Assembly: GCA_002309275.1 (NCBI GenBank)
Contig: DBXL01000048.1
Span: 1 to 10,708 of the forward strand
DNA length: 10,708 bases
Reading direction: 5' to 3'
DNA from: Ruminococcaceae bacterium UBA1213
GTDB lineage: Bacteria > Bacillota > Clostridia > Oscillospirales > Acutalibacteraceae
The translations under genes and the position numbers were made by a program. The first letter of the stretch is position 1, and each line of letters starts with the position of its first letter. Positions 1 to 5,761 of the stretch are shown here, piece after piece. A model generated the notes under the pieces. The model saw nothing but the letters and a program-made list of their open reading frames with translations, was not told the DNA's origin and made no database searches.

Positions 1-656
1 GTGTAATTGACGTTTTTATAAGTAATTTCACCGCCCTGTGCATTTAATCCTCTGACATCAACACTCAAATATATTTTCATTTCGGTACGGTCATCACTCA
101 GAAAATATTTGTTTGTATAACCTCCTGCAATACCAATATTTCCTAAAGGTTCACCGTCTTTCGTTCTGCATTTTATTGCACTTCTGTAATTATCATCATA
201 GAAATCTCCCTCAACTGCATACAGACCGTAAATATAACCATCTTCCGCAAAAGGCGAATTGTCTTTATGAGTAACTTTCAGCATGGCATAGACATTCTGA
301 TTATCGGCAGTAATTCCCATGACATCAACCTGTAAATTTTCATCGGGACTTGAAAAACTGACATGACGGCTTTCATAAAGTCCGACTGCATTCGGCTCAC
401 CCGTGAAAATATCATCAAATGTATCGGCAGTATTGTTTTTGATGACAGCGGATACCGCTATGACAGCAGACAAAGCTATGAACGCTGCCGCAAACAGAAA
501 GATAAATTTGATTTTCGGAAACGGCTTTTTTTGACTGATACCTAATTTTTCATTTGTCATGGATATGATTTTATCGGTATCAACATAATCTGACCGAAAT
601 TCATTTTCAAGTCCGAAAGTATCATCAATGCCGTTGAAAAGCTCATGCAATTTCAT
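1..656 (-). CDS. Putative membrane anti-sigma factor, partial (C-terminus beyond left edge)
   Basis: The reading frame is open from an ATG at 656 to the window edge, giving 218 residues (MKLHELFNGI...). Residues 1-48 are soluble and acidic. Residues 51-72 (FIFLFAAAFIALSAVIAVSAVI) form one clear membrane segment. The rest is polar, lacks further hydrophobic stretches and is probably extracellular. The start overlaps the stop of the sigma-factor gene in an ATGA, so the two are very likely translationally coupled. In Firmicutes a single-pass protein encoded directly behind an ECF sigma factor is usually its anti-sigma factor, holding the sigma factor at the membrane until a signal arrives. That role is inferred from gene order and topology. 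The extracellular part could be a DUF4179-like domain, but this is only an impression. The C-terminus is not visible. Confidence 0.75.
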   Translation of the reverse strand, partial: MKLHELFNGIDDTFGLENEFRSDYVDTDKIISMTNEKLGISQKKPFPKIKFIFLFAAAFIALSAVIAVSAVIKNNTADTFDDIFTGEPNAVGLYESRHVSFSSPDENLQVDVMGITADNQNVYAMLKVTHKDNSPFAEDGYIYGLYAVEGDFYDDNYRSAIKCRTKDGEPLGNIGIAGGYTNKYFLSDDRTEMKIYLSVDVRGLNAQGGEITYKNVNY

Positions 657-1195
657 AGAGAAAAACCCCTTTCTGTAAGATATTTTTTTAATTTTTTGCG
701 TGTACGGTGCAGTTTCACTTTAACGGTAGCCTGCGGGATATTCATGGATTTTGAAATATCCTCAATTTTCTGGTAATAGAAATAATGGCGTATGAGTATT
801 TCACGGTCAGGCTCATTGACAGTTGAAATGGCTTTTTTTAATTCTTGTGCAATTTCCTTTGTTTCGACGGTTTCATAAAGTGAAAAATCGTCCTGAATAT
901 CGACTTCATCAATGTCATCAAAAGAGATATGTTTTTTTGAAAGTCGGTCAAAGGCTTTTGATTTGGCAATGGTGCAGAGATAGCCCGAAAGTTTTTCAGG
1001 TTGAAAATTGTCGGCATTTTTCCATAGAGCCACAAATGTATCTGAAACGGTTTCTTCAATATCCTCTTTTGAAAGAGAGCCGTTGAAAATATTGCATATG
1101 ATTGCCGTAACAAGCGGTGTATATTTGATAATAATTTGTTTTAAAGCGTTTTCATCATGATTTTTTAAACGCAGGGCAAGTTTTTTTATATCCAA
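653..1195 (-). CDS. ECF-family RNA polymerase sigma factor
   Basis: The gene encodes 180 residues, a normal ECF length. Sigma region 2 spans about residues 18-90 (IEETVSDTFVALWKNA, then GYLCTIAKSKAFDRLSKK, the core-binding and -10 recognition part). A short acidic linker follows. Sigma region 4 spans about 117-172, with a helix-turn-helix at 140-169 (YYQKIEDISKSMNIPQATVK). Such proteins direct RNA polymerase to a small set of stress promoters, usually including their own. The start is TTG at 1195, supported by GGGAGG at 1205-1210 with nine bases of spacing. An ATG four bases upstream is out of frame and opens only a 14-codon frame. The stop overlaps the downstream anti-sigma start. The stimulus cannot be read from the sequence. 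Confidence 0.93.
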   Translation of the reverse strand: MDIKKLALRLKNHDENALKQIIIKYTPLVTAIICNIFNGSLSKEDIEETVSDTFVALWKNADNFQPEKLSGYLCTIAKSKAFDRLSKKHISFDDIDEVDIQDDFSLYETVETKEIAQELKKAISTVNEPDREILIRHYFYYQKIEDISKSMNIPQATVKVKLHRTRKKLKKYLTERGFSL

Positions 1196-1216
1196 TCATT
1201 CTGACCTCCCTGTTTT

Positions 1217-1230
1217 CAGAAGTACTTCTG
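1217..1230. promoter_or_regulatory. Perfect 14-bp palindrome in the sigma-gene leader, possible operator
   Basis: CAGAAGTACTTCTG is a perfect palindrome with no spacer. It lies between the putative -10 box (1233-1238) and the ribosome binding site (1205-1210) of the sigma-factor gene, covering the likely transcription start. A dimeric repressor bound here would block transcription. No second copy was noticed in the window. The function is inferred from position and symmetry only. Confidence 0.4.
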
Positions 1231-1232
1231 TT

Positions 1233-1238
1233 ATTATA
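1233..1238 (-). promoter_or_regulatory. Probable -10 box of the sigma-factor gene
   Basis: TATAAT on the minus strand lies 38 bases before the TTG start. No convincing TTGACA-like -35 lies 16-18 bases upstream, so this promoter may be weak, activator-assisted, or read by the ECF sigma factor itself. Confidence 0.45.
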
Positions 1239-1280
1239 GACGGTTTTTGTTGAAAAAAGGTTTCATATCTGTAAAAATTT

Positions 1281-1289
1281 TGATATAAT
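1281..1289 (+). promoter_or_regulatory. Extended -10 promoter of the HEAT-like gene
   Basis: TGATATAAT matches the extended -10 consensus TGnTATAAT exactly. It lies 33 bases before the ATG at 1323. The -35 position (TTTCAT at 1261-1266) is poor, as is usual for extended -10 promoters. A ribosome binding site (CGGAGA) follows at 1311-1316. Confidence 0.7.
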
Positions 1290-1322
1290 GGGATGATAAA
1301 ATAGAATGAACGGAGAATTTTT

Positions 1323-1970
1323 ATGGTATTCACAGAAAAATTTGAAAAACTTTGCAGCTATGAATCATATGAAAAACTTTCTGACGATGATATTGATTTG
1401 ATTTACAGATTATCATACGACACTAATTCTTTTATTCGTGCATTGTCTGCTGAAATTCTGGCGAAAATTCCGAATGAAAGAAGTAAAAGTATATTATTCA
1501 TGCTGGCAAACGACAGACACTGTTTTGTAAGGACAGAAGCATATGACTCTCTTTCTGTATTCAGTGACAAAGAAACTGCCGGATTACTGTCAGAAAAGAT
1601 AAGCAGTGAATCCGATGATCTGGCTCTCAGTTACGCTGTCATATCATTTGCACAGATATGCAGAGATATGGATATGATAAATATGGGAACCGAATTTCTG
1701 ACTTCGGCTGCCGACAAATTGACATCAGAAAGATGTACTTTATGTATGTATTACGCTATGTATCTATTAGGGAAACGGGAGTATTTAAGAAAGATATATT
1801 CCATTTTACATTGCAAAGATTATCGGATAGTATGTATGGCAGTTTCTTTGTTGAGTGATATAATAAACAATTCAAATTCAAAAGAAATCATATCGGAAGT
1901 CAATAAAATAGATAACGATACGATTGCTGTACAGAGCAGTATCAAGAGTTTTTTGGAGGAATATTGCTAA
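1323..1970 (+). CDS. HEAT-repeat-like protein of unknown function
   Basis: The protein has 215 residues and no signal peptide or membrane segment, so it is probably cytoplasmic. Residues about 20-90 show paired amphipathic helices with HEAT-type spacing: DTNSFIRALSAEILAKI followed by DRHCFVRTEAYDSLSVF, each with the hydrophobic/Arg/Ala pattern of HEAT or PBS-lyase-like repeats. A weaker helical continuation (CKDYRIVCMAVSLLSDI) lies near residues 163-179. Such alpha-solenoids normally bind other proteins, and small ones occur as immunity proteins, but no toxin gene is adjacent and no function can be assigned. The gene is divergent from the sigma factor, has its own extended -10 promoter and ribosome binding site, and ends just before a strong hairpin. 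Confidence 0.8.
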   Translation: MVFTEKFEKLCSYESYEKLSDDDIDLIYRLSYDTNSFIRALSAEILAKIPNERSKSILFMLANDRHCFVRTEAYDSLSVFSDKETAGLLSEKISSESDDLALSYAVISFAQICRDMDMINMGTEFLTSAADKLTSERCTLCMYYAMYLLGKREYLRKIYSILHCKDYRIVCMAVSLLSDIINNSNSKEIISEVNKIDNDTIAVQSSIKSFLEEYC

Positions 1971-1977
1971 TTTTGGG

Positions 1978-2160
1978 TTAATGCAAAAAATCCGAGATAG
2001 GAATTGTATTTCCTATTTCGGATTTTATCGTACAAAATGAATCTGCAACTTGCTTTTTTAATTCTTTCTTGTATTTGTAAAATGTATTGTGAGATATTCC
2101 TAAGAGTTTCATAATCTGATCTGACCATCACCAGATAGAAGTAAGTGCAAATGAAATTCT
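1978..2160 (-). pseudogene. Remnant resembling the C-terminal HTH of a resolvase/recombinase
   Basis: The minus-strand frame 2127-1978 reads WSDQIMKLLGISHNTFYKYK, continues with KELKKQVADS and ends after 49 residues at TAA (1978-1980). The segment DQIMKLLGISHNTFYKYKKEL looks like the helix-turn-helix that ends many serine recombinases (pattern eImklLgISrnTfYrykke). The same frame continues upstream after an in-frame TGA at 2128-2130 as FRISFALTSIW, which is not recognised. No start codon, ribosome binding site or catalytic domain is present. I read it as the decayed tail of a mobile-element gene. It could instead be a fragment of another small HTH protein. The hairpin at 1987-2025 lies inside it. 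Confidence 0.4.
1987..2025. terminator. Strong bidirectional terminator-like hairpin
   Basis: The arms 1987-2003 (AAAATCCGAGATAGGAA) and 2009-2025 (TTCCTATTTCGGATTTT) form a 17-bp stem with one G·U pair and a 5-base loop. The stem ends in A and T runs. It can end the HEAT-like gene transcript on the plus strand. On the minus strand it has the better U tract (six T). Confidence 0.75.
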
Positions 2161-2162
2161 GA

Positions 2163-2202
2163 ATAAAAACGAGCCGTGGATATATCAAAAATACCCACGG
2201 CT
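2163..2202 (-). terminator. Rho-independent terminator of the Crp/Fnr gene
   Basis: On the minus strand, AGCCGTGGGTAT and ATATCCACGGCT form a 12-bp stem with one G·U pair and a 7-base loop. It is followed by CGTTTTTATT and begins 14 bases after the regulator's stop codon. Confidence 0.85.
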
Positions 2203-2216
2203 TCTATGCTGCATCT

Positions 2217-2882
2217 TCAAAAGTCAACTCTCATTTTGTTTTTGTCAATAACAAGAATACCCTCGTCCTGCATTCGTCCGAACTCACGGGACAATGCACT
2301 GCGGTTTACTCCGAGATGTTCTGCAAGTGCTGTCTGGGTGAAAGGAATGGTTATAAACCCATCCTTTTCCTTTGGCAGTGTGGAAAGGTAAATCATAATC
2401 CTGTCCCGCAGCCCTTTCTGACTGAGTATTCTGACTTTCTGATTCAATATCAGATTCTTTTTGGCAAGACTTTTTATCAGATTCTCTGCAAGCTTCAGAC
2501 GCAGCGGAGATGTTTCTTCGGAAAGATAAATGGTTTTCAGATCAATGAACAGAATAGTACATTCTTCAACAGCCCTGACCTGTACAGGGCTGATTTTTGT
2601 ATCATTGATAACTAACGTTTCACCGAAAAGATATCCCCCTCCGAAGCAGTGCATGGTTATCTGATCGAAGCTTTCGTTCTGGAAGGAGCTTTCTATCCTG
2701 CCCTTCAGCAAAAGACCTGCACTTTTCAGCTCATCACCCAAACGGACAATAAATTCATCTTTTTGTATCTTTCTGATACGACCGTTAAGTAACATAATAA
2801 CCTCGGTCAGCTGTTCATCTTCAATATCGTCAAACAGATAGCATTTTCTTATGGAAGATAAATAGTCTTTGTTGGTAATCAT
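2217..2882 (-). CDS. Crp/Fnr-family transcriptional regulator
   Basis: The protein has 221 residues, the usual length. Residues about 12-115 are a cyclic-nucleotide-binding-type beta-roll (FDDIEDEQLTEV, GDELKSAGLLLKGRIE, GGGYLFGETL). The dimerisation helix spans about 122-152. A winged helix-turn-helix spans about 160-221, with TQTALAEHLGVNRSALSREF as the HTH and RSALSR as the recognition part. The FNR-type cysteine cluster is absent (Cys only at 14, 79 and 108), so the ligand is unclear. A start at 2897 is possible, but ATG 2882 is preceded by GGAGGTG at 2889-2895 with eight bases of spacing and is preferred. The gene diverges from the cupin-ferredoxin genes and has a palindrome over its own promoter. 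By context (mono-cluster ferredoxin and cupin partners) it may belong near the HcpR group, but no hcp gene is in the window. Confidence 0.92.
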   Translation of the reverse strand: MITNKDYLSSIRKCYLFDDIEDEQLTEVIMLLNGRIRKIQKDEFIVRLGDELKSAGLLLKGRIESSFQNESFDQITMHCFGGGYLFGETLVINDTKISPVQVRAVEECTILFIDLKTIYLSEETSPLRLKLAENLIKSLAKKNLILNQKVRILSQKGLRDRIMIYLSTLPKEKDGFITIPFTQTALAEHLGVNRSALSREFGRMQDEGILVIDKNKMRVDF

Positions 2883-2905
2883 ATTTTTCACCTCCATTTT
2901 ATCAT

Positions 2906-2911
2906 ATCATA
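2906..2911 (-). promoter_or_regulatory. Probable -10 box of the Crp/Fnr gene
   Basis: TATGAT on the minus strand would start transcription near 2899, leaving the Shine-Dalgarno at 2889-2895 on the message. A second TATGAT at 2901-2906 would start inside the Shine-Dalgarno and is less likely. The 2916-2931 palindrome falls between the -10 and -35 positions of this promoter, which fits autorepression. Confidence 0.45.
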
Positions 2912-2915
2912 AAGT

Positions 2916-2931
2916 TGTTGCTGCGGCAACA
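2916..2931. promoter_or_regulatory. Crp/Fnr-type operator, copy 1 (cupin/regulator intergenic)
   Basis: TGTTGC-TGCG-GCAACA is a perfect 6-4-6 inverted repeat, the architecture of Crp/Fnr-family sites. The sequence TGTTGCTGCGGCAACAGCT is repeated without change at 3933-3951. Its centre (2923.5) is 29.5 bp before the cupin -10 hexamer, equivalent to about -41.5. It also lies over the regulator's own promoter. Assignment to the adjacent regulator is inferred. Confidence 0.75.
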
Positions 2932-2952
2932 GCTTTTTTCTCTTTCTTCGGT

Positions 2953-2958
2953 TAGAAT
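2953..2958 (+). promoter_or_regulatory. -10 box of the cupin-ferredoxin promoter
   Basis: TAGAAT lies 32 bases before the cupin ATG. The -35 position (CAGCTT at 2930-2935) is unlike TTGACA and abuts the operator, as expected of an activator-dependent promoter. The predicted transcription start is near 2965. Confidence 0.65.
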
Positions 2959-2990
2959 ATAAACAACGAAAGCAAAGGAAGTGAGGAATA

Positions 2991-3641
2991 ATGAAAGAGA
3001 AGACAGGTATTGTGTTTTCGGTTGCAGCTGATAATCAGCCCGTGGCAGGCTGCACGATTTCCAAAGAGGTCTATTCAGACGGTCAGGATTATATTTCGTA
3101 TTTCTCGCTGGCTGAAGGTACAGATATCAGTGCAGAAATATACAGTTATCATAAGCTGATTATCCTTGCCGCAGGAAATCTGACGGTTTATACCGATAAG
3201 ACACAGCGGCAGTTAACCGAAGGTCAAGGTATCCTTACACCTGTAGATAATCCCGTGGGTATGAGGACGGACACAAAAGCAATTTATACGGAAATTTCAG
3301 TCAGGAGGGATACTATGAACAGTATTATCAAGTCAGGAGAAGTTTTTGAATTAGCGGAATTACTTCCATATCAGGAGGGCAAAATAATCAATATGGATAT
3401 AGCTCATAATGAAAAGATGAAATTTGTTATCATGAGCTTTGATGAAGGCACAGGTCTTACCGAACATGCAGCCCCCGGTGAAGCACTGATTTTTGCACTG
3501 GACGGAAGTGCCGTTATCGGTTATGAAGGACAGGAACACTGTATCAAAGCCGGAGAGAATTTCAAATTTGCTGCAGGCGGTAAGCATTGGGTTAAGGCAG
3601 ACGGCAGATTCAAGATGGCTTTGCTGATGACTCTGGCGTAA
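2991..3641 (+). CDS. Two-domain cupin protein with a probable internal translation start
   Basis: The protein has 216 residues, is cytoplasmic and has two cupin-like beta-barrels: about residues 5-105 and 118-214. The second is the clearer: TGLTEHAAPGEALIFALDG carries His159 and Glu164 of cupin motif 1, and GENFKFAAGGKHW carries His199 of motif 2. The second His of the usual HxH is Ala161, so metal binding may be altered. Cupins of this sort may be small-molecule sensors, isomerases or dioxygenases. The reaction cannot be named. The start has GTGAGGA at 2981-2987. Met109 (ATG 3315) has its own AGGAGG at 3303-3308, six bases away, so the C-terminal cupin may also be made alone. The gene is co-transcribed with the ferredoxin 26 bases downstream. 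Confidence 0.88.
   Translation: MKEKTGIVFSVAADNQPVAGCTISKEVYSDGQDYISYFSLAEGTDISAEIYSYHKLIILAAGNLTVYTDKTQRQLTEGQGILTPVDNPVGMRTDTKAIYTEISVRRDTMNSIIKSGEVFELAELLPYQEGKIINMDIAHNEKMKFVIMSFDEGTGLTEHAAPGEALIFALDGSAVIGYEGQEHCIKAGENFKFAAGGKHWVKADGRFKMALLMTLA
3303..3317 (+). promoter_or_regulatory. Internal ribosome binding site and ATG in the cupin gene
   Basis: AGGAGG at 3303-3308, six bases, then an in-frame ATG at 3315. This falls exactly between the two cupin domains and would give a 108-residue single-cupin protein ending at 3641. Confidence 0.5.
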
Positions 3642-3667
3642 AATAATTCAATAAGGAGAGGTAACAA

Positions 3668-3853
3668 ATGAAATACTATGTCAATGAAAACTGCATTGGA
3701 TGCGGACTTTGCGAGTCTGTATGTCCGGAGGTCTTTTCTTTGTCGGACGAGGGTGTGGCTGTTGCAATCAGCGAAGATGTTCCCGAAGACGCTCTCGAAA
3801 GAGCAGGCGAAGCAATGAATGATTGCCCGGTAGGTGCAATCGAAGAAAGATAA
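3668..3853 (+). CDS. Single-cluster [4Fe-4S] ferredoxin
   Basis: A 61-residue soluble electron carrier. Cys9, Cys12 and Cys15 in CIGCGLC, together with Cys53 in DCPVGAI, make the four ligands of one [4Fe-4S] cluster, as in mono-cluster ferredoxins such as that of Thermotoga. A further Cys19-Pro20 (ESVCP) keeps the position that would ligate a second cluster in two-cluster proteins. Its partner motif is missing, so only one cluster is expected. The ribosome binding site AAGGAGAGG precedes the ATG. The gene sits directly behind the cupin gene in one transcript and ends at a terminator. The redox partner is not in the window. Confidence 0.95.
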   Translation: MKYYVNENCIGCGLCESVCPEVFSLSDEGVAVAISEDVPEDALERAGEAMNDCPVGAIEER

Positions 3854-3861
3854 ACTACCCG

Positions 3862-3908
3862 AAACCGTTTATCAGGTGCAGTTCATGTGTCAGATAAACG
3901 GTTTTTAT
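3862..3908 (+). terminator. Terminator of the cupin-ferredoxin transcript
   Basis: AAACCGTTTATC (3862-3873) and GATAAACGGTTT (3893-3904) form a perfect 12-bp stem with a 19-base loop, running into GTTTTTATCT. It starts nine bases after the ferredoxin stop and separates this transcript from ldh. Confidence 0.85.
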
Positions 3909-3932
3909 CTGAAAAAAACGATTATGAAAAAG

Positions 3933-3948
3933 TGTTGCTGCGGCAACA
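3933..3948. promoter_or_regulatory. Crp/Fnr-type operator, copy 2 (upstream of ldh)
   Basis: TGTTGC-TGCG-GCAACA, identical to copy 1 over 19 bases (3933-3951 here). Its centre at 3940.5 is 29.5 bp before the ldh -10 hexamer, exactly the distance seen at the cupin promoter. The flanks on both sides differ, so the match is a conserved site and not a longer duplication. Confidence 0.75.
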
Positions 3949-3969
3949 GCTAACTTATTATGATTTTTG

Positions 3970-3975
3970 TATAAT
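3970..3975 (+). promoter_or_regulatory. -10 box of the ldh promoter
   Basis: TATAAT, 30 bases before the ldh ATG. The -35 position (CAGCTA at 3947-3952) is non-consensus and abuts the operator, like the CAGCTT at the cupin promoter. The predicted transcription start is near 3982. Confidence 0.7.
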
Positions 3976-4005
3976 ATAGTCAGAAAATAAAAAGGAGTGA
4001 GTCAA

Positions 4006-4956
4006 ATGGTAGAAATGAACAGCAGAAAGGCAGCAATCGTAGGGTGTGGATTTGTAGGTTCGGCTTCGGCATTTGCACTGATGGAAAGCGGACTGTTTTC
4101 AGAACTTGTGCTGATAGATGCAGACAGGAACAGAGCAGAGGGGGAAGCACTTGACATCAGTCACGGACTTCCTTTCTCAAAGCCTATGCAAATCTATGCA
4201 GGCGGCTATGAGGATATCAGCGATGCAGCCGTTGTAATTGTTACAGCAGGTGCAGGACAAAAGCCTGGTGAAACAAGGCTTGATCTGGTGAAAAAGAATG
4301 TAGCAATTTTCAAGTCCATTATCCCGCAGATAGCAAAGTATAATCAGAGCGGTATTCTTCTGGTAGTGGCAAATCCTGTGGATATCCTGACTTATGTAGC
4401 AAAGCAGCTCAGCGGTTTTCCTGCCAACAGAGTATTCGGCTCAGGTACGGTGCTTGATACGGCAAGGCTCAAATATCTCCTTGGAGAGCATCTCGGTGTG
4501 GACAGCAGAAGTATTCACGCTTTCATTATCGGTGAACATGGTGACAGTGAGATCGCTGCATGGAGCAGTGCAAATGTTTCCGGTGTTCCGCTTCACAAAT
4601 TCTGCGAGATGAGAGGTCATTTTGAGCATGAAAAGGCAACAAAGGAAATTGCCGAAGGTGTCAAGAACAGTGCCTATGAGATCATAGAGAAAAAGAGAGC
4701 AACCTATTACGGTATTGCAATGTCGGTCAAACGTATCTGTGAGGCAATTGTCAGGGATGAAAAATCCATTCTGCCTGTTTCCAGTATTCAGGATACGGAT
4801 GAGATCAGCGGCGTGGCACTGAGTATGCCTGCCATTGTCGGTAAGAACGGTGTTGAGGATCTGGTTCCGATAGAGCTTGACGCTGATGAAAAAGCAGCAC
4901 TGAAACAATCTGCCGATACCCTGAAGGCAGTACTGAATGATGTATTGGAGGGATAA
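4006..4956 (+). CDS. ldh: L-lactate dehydrogenase (NAD-dependent)
   Basis: It reduces pyruvate to L-lactate with NADH, a fermentative electron sink in the cytoplasm. The protein has 316 residues, the normal length. The Rossmann motif VGCGFVG is at 12-18, and the NAD-ribose Asp is at 38 (LIDAD). The substrate loop GAGQKPGETR (82-91) has Gln85, which marks lactate rather than malate dehydrogenase, and catalytic Arg91. Asp151 and Arg154 (DTARL) and the active-site His178 in GEHGDS complete the site. The fructose-1,6-bisphosphate-site His is kept (His171), while the usual Arg two residues after Arg154 is Lys156. The start at ATG 4006 is chosen over GTG 3997 because AAAGGAG ends at 3997 with eight bases of spacing. 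It is preceded by the Crp/Fnr-type operator and followed within three bases by a small gene. Confidence 0.95.
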   Translation: MVEMNSRKAAIVGCGFVGSASAFALMESGLFSELVLIDADRNRAEGEALDISHGLPFSKPMQIYAGGYEDISDAAVVIVTAGAGQKPGETRLDLVKKNVAIFKSIIPQIAKYNQSGILLVVANPVDILTYVAKQLSGFPANRVFGSGTVLDTARLKYLLGEHLGVDSRSIHAFIIGEHGDSEIAAWSSANVSGVPLHKFCEMRGHFEHEKATKEIAEGVKNSAYEIIEKKRATYYGIAMSVKRICEAIVRDEKSILPVSSIQDTDEISGVALSMPAIVGKNGVEDLVPIELDADEKAALKQSADTLKAVLNDVLEG

Positions 4957-4959
4957 AAA

Positions 4960-5348
4960 ATGCAGCCTGATTACAGTAACAAGCTTGAAAAAGCCGCAGC
5001 GTTGACGGCAATAGTAGGACATCCGCTGCAGACAATGGCAGAATAAAAGAGCTGACAAAGCTTGCTTATGACTTTGGCATGGATAATGCCCTTATGAGTG
5101 AAATGACACCCGAAGAAGCCTATAAAAGCTTTGAGGATTTCTTTGTCAACGGTATGCCTTGTGACAGAATAAACACACTGATTTCCAATAATGACGTAAG
5201 CTGGCAGCAGACAAGGGATATTCATGCACAGTACTGGAAAGATGTAGCACCTTACTACATACTCAGAAACAGCGTCATGGACGGAATGCTGCAAGGTACA
5301 AAGCTGCACCTCACTGTTGGTGAAAATGCTTATACGATCAGCAAATGA
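4960..5348 (+). pseudogene. Small unknown gene behind ldh, apparently frameshifted
   Basis: An ATG at 4960, with GGAGG inside the ldh 3' end eight bases before it, opens a frame reading MQPDYSNKLEKAAALTAIVG that stops at 5044 after 28 residues. From about 5016 the frame one base back reads RTSAADNGRIKELTKLAYDF and continues, with protein-like composition, through EEAYKSFEDFFVNGMPC to TAA at 5346. Joining them near the GTA codon at 5014-5016 with a single-base change gives one protein of about 129 residues. The family is not recognised. It is soluble and mostly helical-looking, with no signal peptide. Position and spacing put it in the ldh transcript. The shift may be a real mutation, a sequencing error or, less likely, programmed; a shorter product could also begin at ATG 5079. 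Confidence 0.5.
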
Positions 5349-5422
5349 AATAGATAGAGAAAAAACATGATACGCTGCCGGAGCAGCTATGATTCAGATC
5401 AGTTTAATACCCATTTACCTTA

Positions 5423-5453
5423 GCCTCGCCTTGTGCGGGGCATTTTGTTTTGT
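5423..5453 (+). terminator. Terminator of the ldh transcript
   Basis: GCCTCGC (5423-5429) and GCGGGGC (5435-5441) form a 7-bp stem with one U·G pair and a 5-base loop, followed by ATTTTGTTTTGT. The 75 bases between the preceding stop and this stem hold nothing else that I can identify. Confidence 0.8.
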
Positions 5454-5463
5454 AAAAAAAGGG

Positions 5464-5509
5464 AAAAAATACAGCCGTGCATATAACTGAAATGCTCTGC
5501 ACAGCTGTA
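5464..5509 (-). terminator. Terminator of the leftward sulfur-gene transcript
   Basis: On the minus strand, TACAGCTGTGCA and TGCACGGCTGTA pair over 12 bp with one U·G and a 16-base loop, followed by six T. It lies 15 bases after the ferredoxin-fragment stop and is back to back with the ldh terminator. Confidence 0.8.
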
Positions 5510-5524
5510 ATAAATATTAATATC

Positions 5525-5743
5525 TTATTTTACAAAAAGTTCCTTCAAAGGAACAGCCGGATTCCGATATCTGCCCCATGATTTTGAAGCATTGCCATAG
5601 TCTATCGCTCTCTGTGGACAAAGTTGAAGACAAGCGGTGCATCGGGTACATTTTTGTTTCCGGACAGGATATCCCTCCATGCTCTCAATATTTGCCGCAG
5701 GACAAACTCTTGCACAAATTCCGCTCTTTTTGATAACTTCCAA
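5525..5743 (-). pseudogene. Truncated EFR1-type ferredoxin, C-terminal fragment
   Basis: 72 codons from a TTG at 5743. The segment ICARVCPAANIESMEGYP, then KCTRCTACLQLCPQRAIDYG and WGRYRNP, matches the C-terminal ferredoxin half of EFR1-family proteins (a flavodoxin domain followed by two [4Fe-4S] clusters). The flavodoxin domain is missing. The cluster around CTRCTACLQLCP keeps a full CxxCxxCxxxCP set. The other motif has only the last two cysteines (ICARVCP), because the expected CxxC before it reads KKSG. No good ribosome binding site precedes the TTG. The frame is the same as that of the upstream TcdA-like gene and runs back without another stop to its TGA (5764-5762). It is probably a gene remnant. 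A small functional single-cluster protein cannot be excluded. Confidence 0.6.
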
Positions 5744-5761
5744 CTCACAGGATATAGTGTT

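Noticed and set aside
363..1113. Open frames at 363-545 (+), 823-1086 (+) and 838-1113 (-)
   Set aside because: They are antisense or shifted shadows of the sigma and anti-sigma genes, which show family features.
4441..5058. 205-codon minus-strand open frame across ldh
   Set aside because: It is the antisense of a clear L-lactate dehydrogenase gene, with Cys- and Phe-rich composition and no ribosome site.
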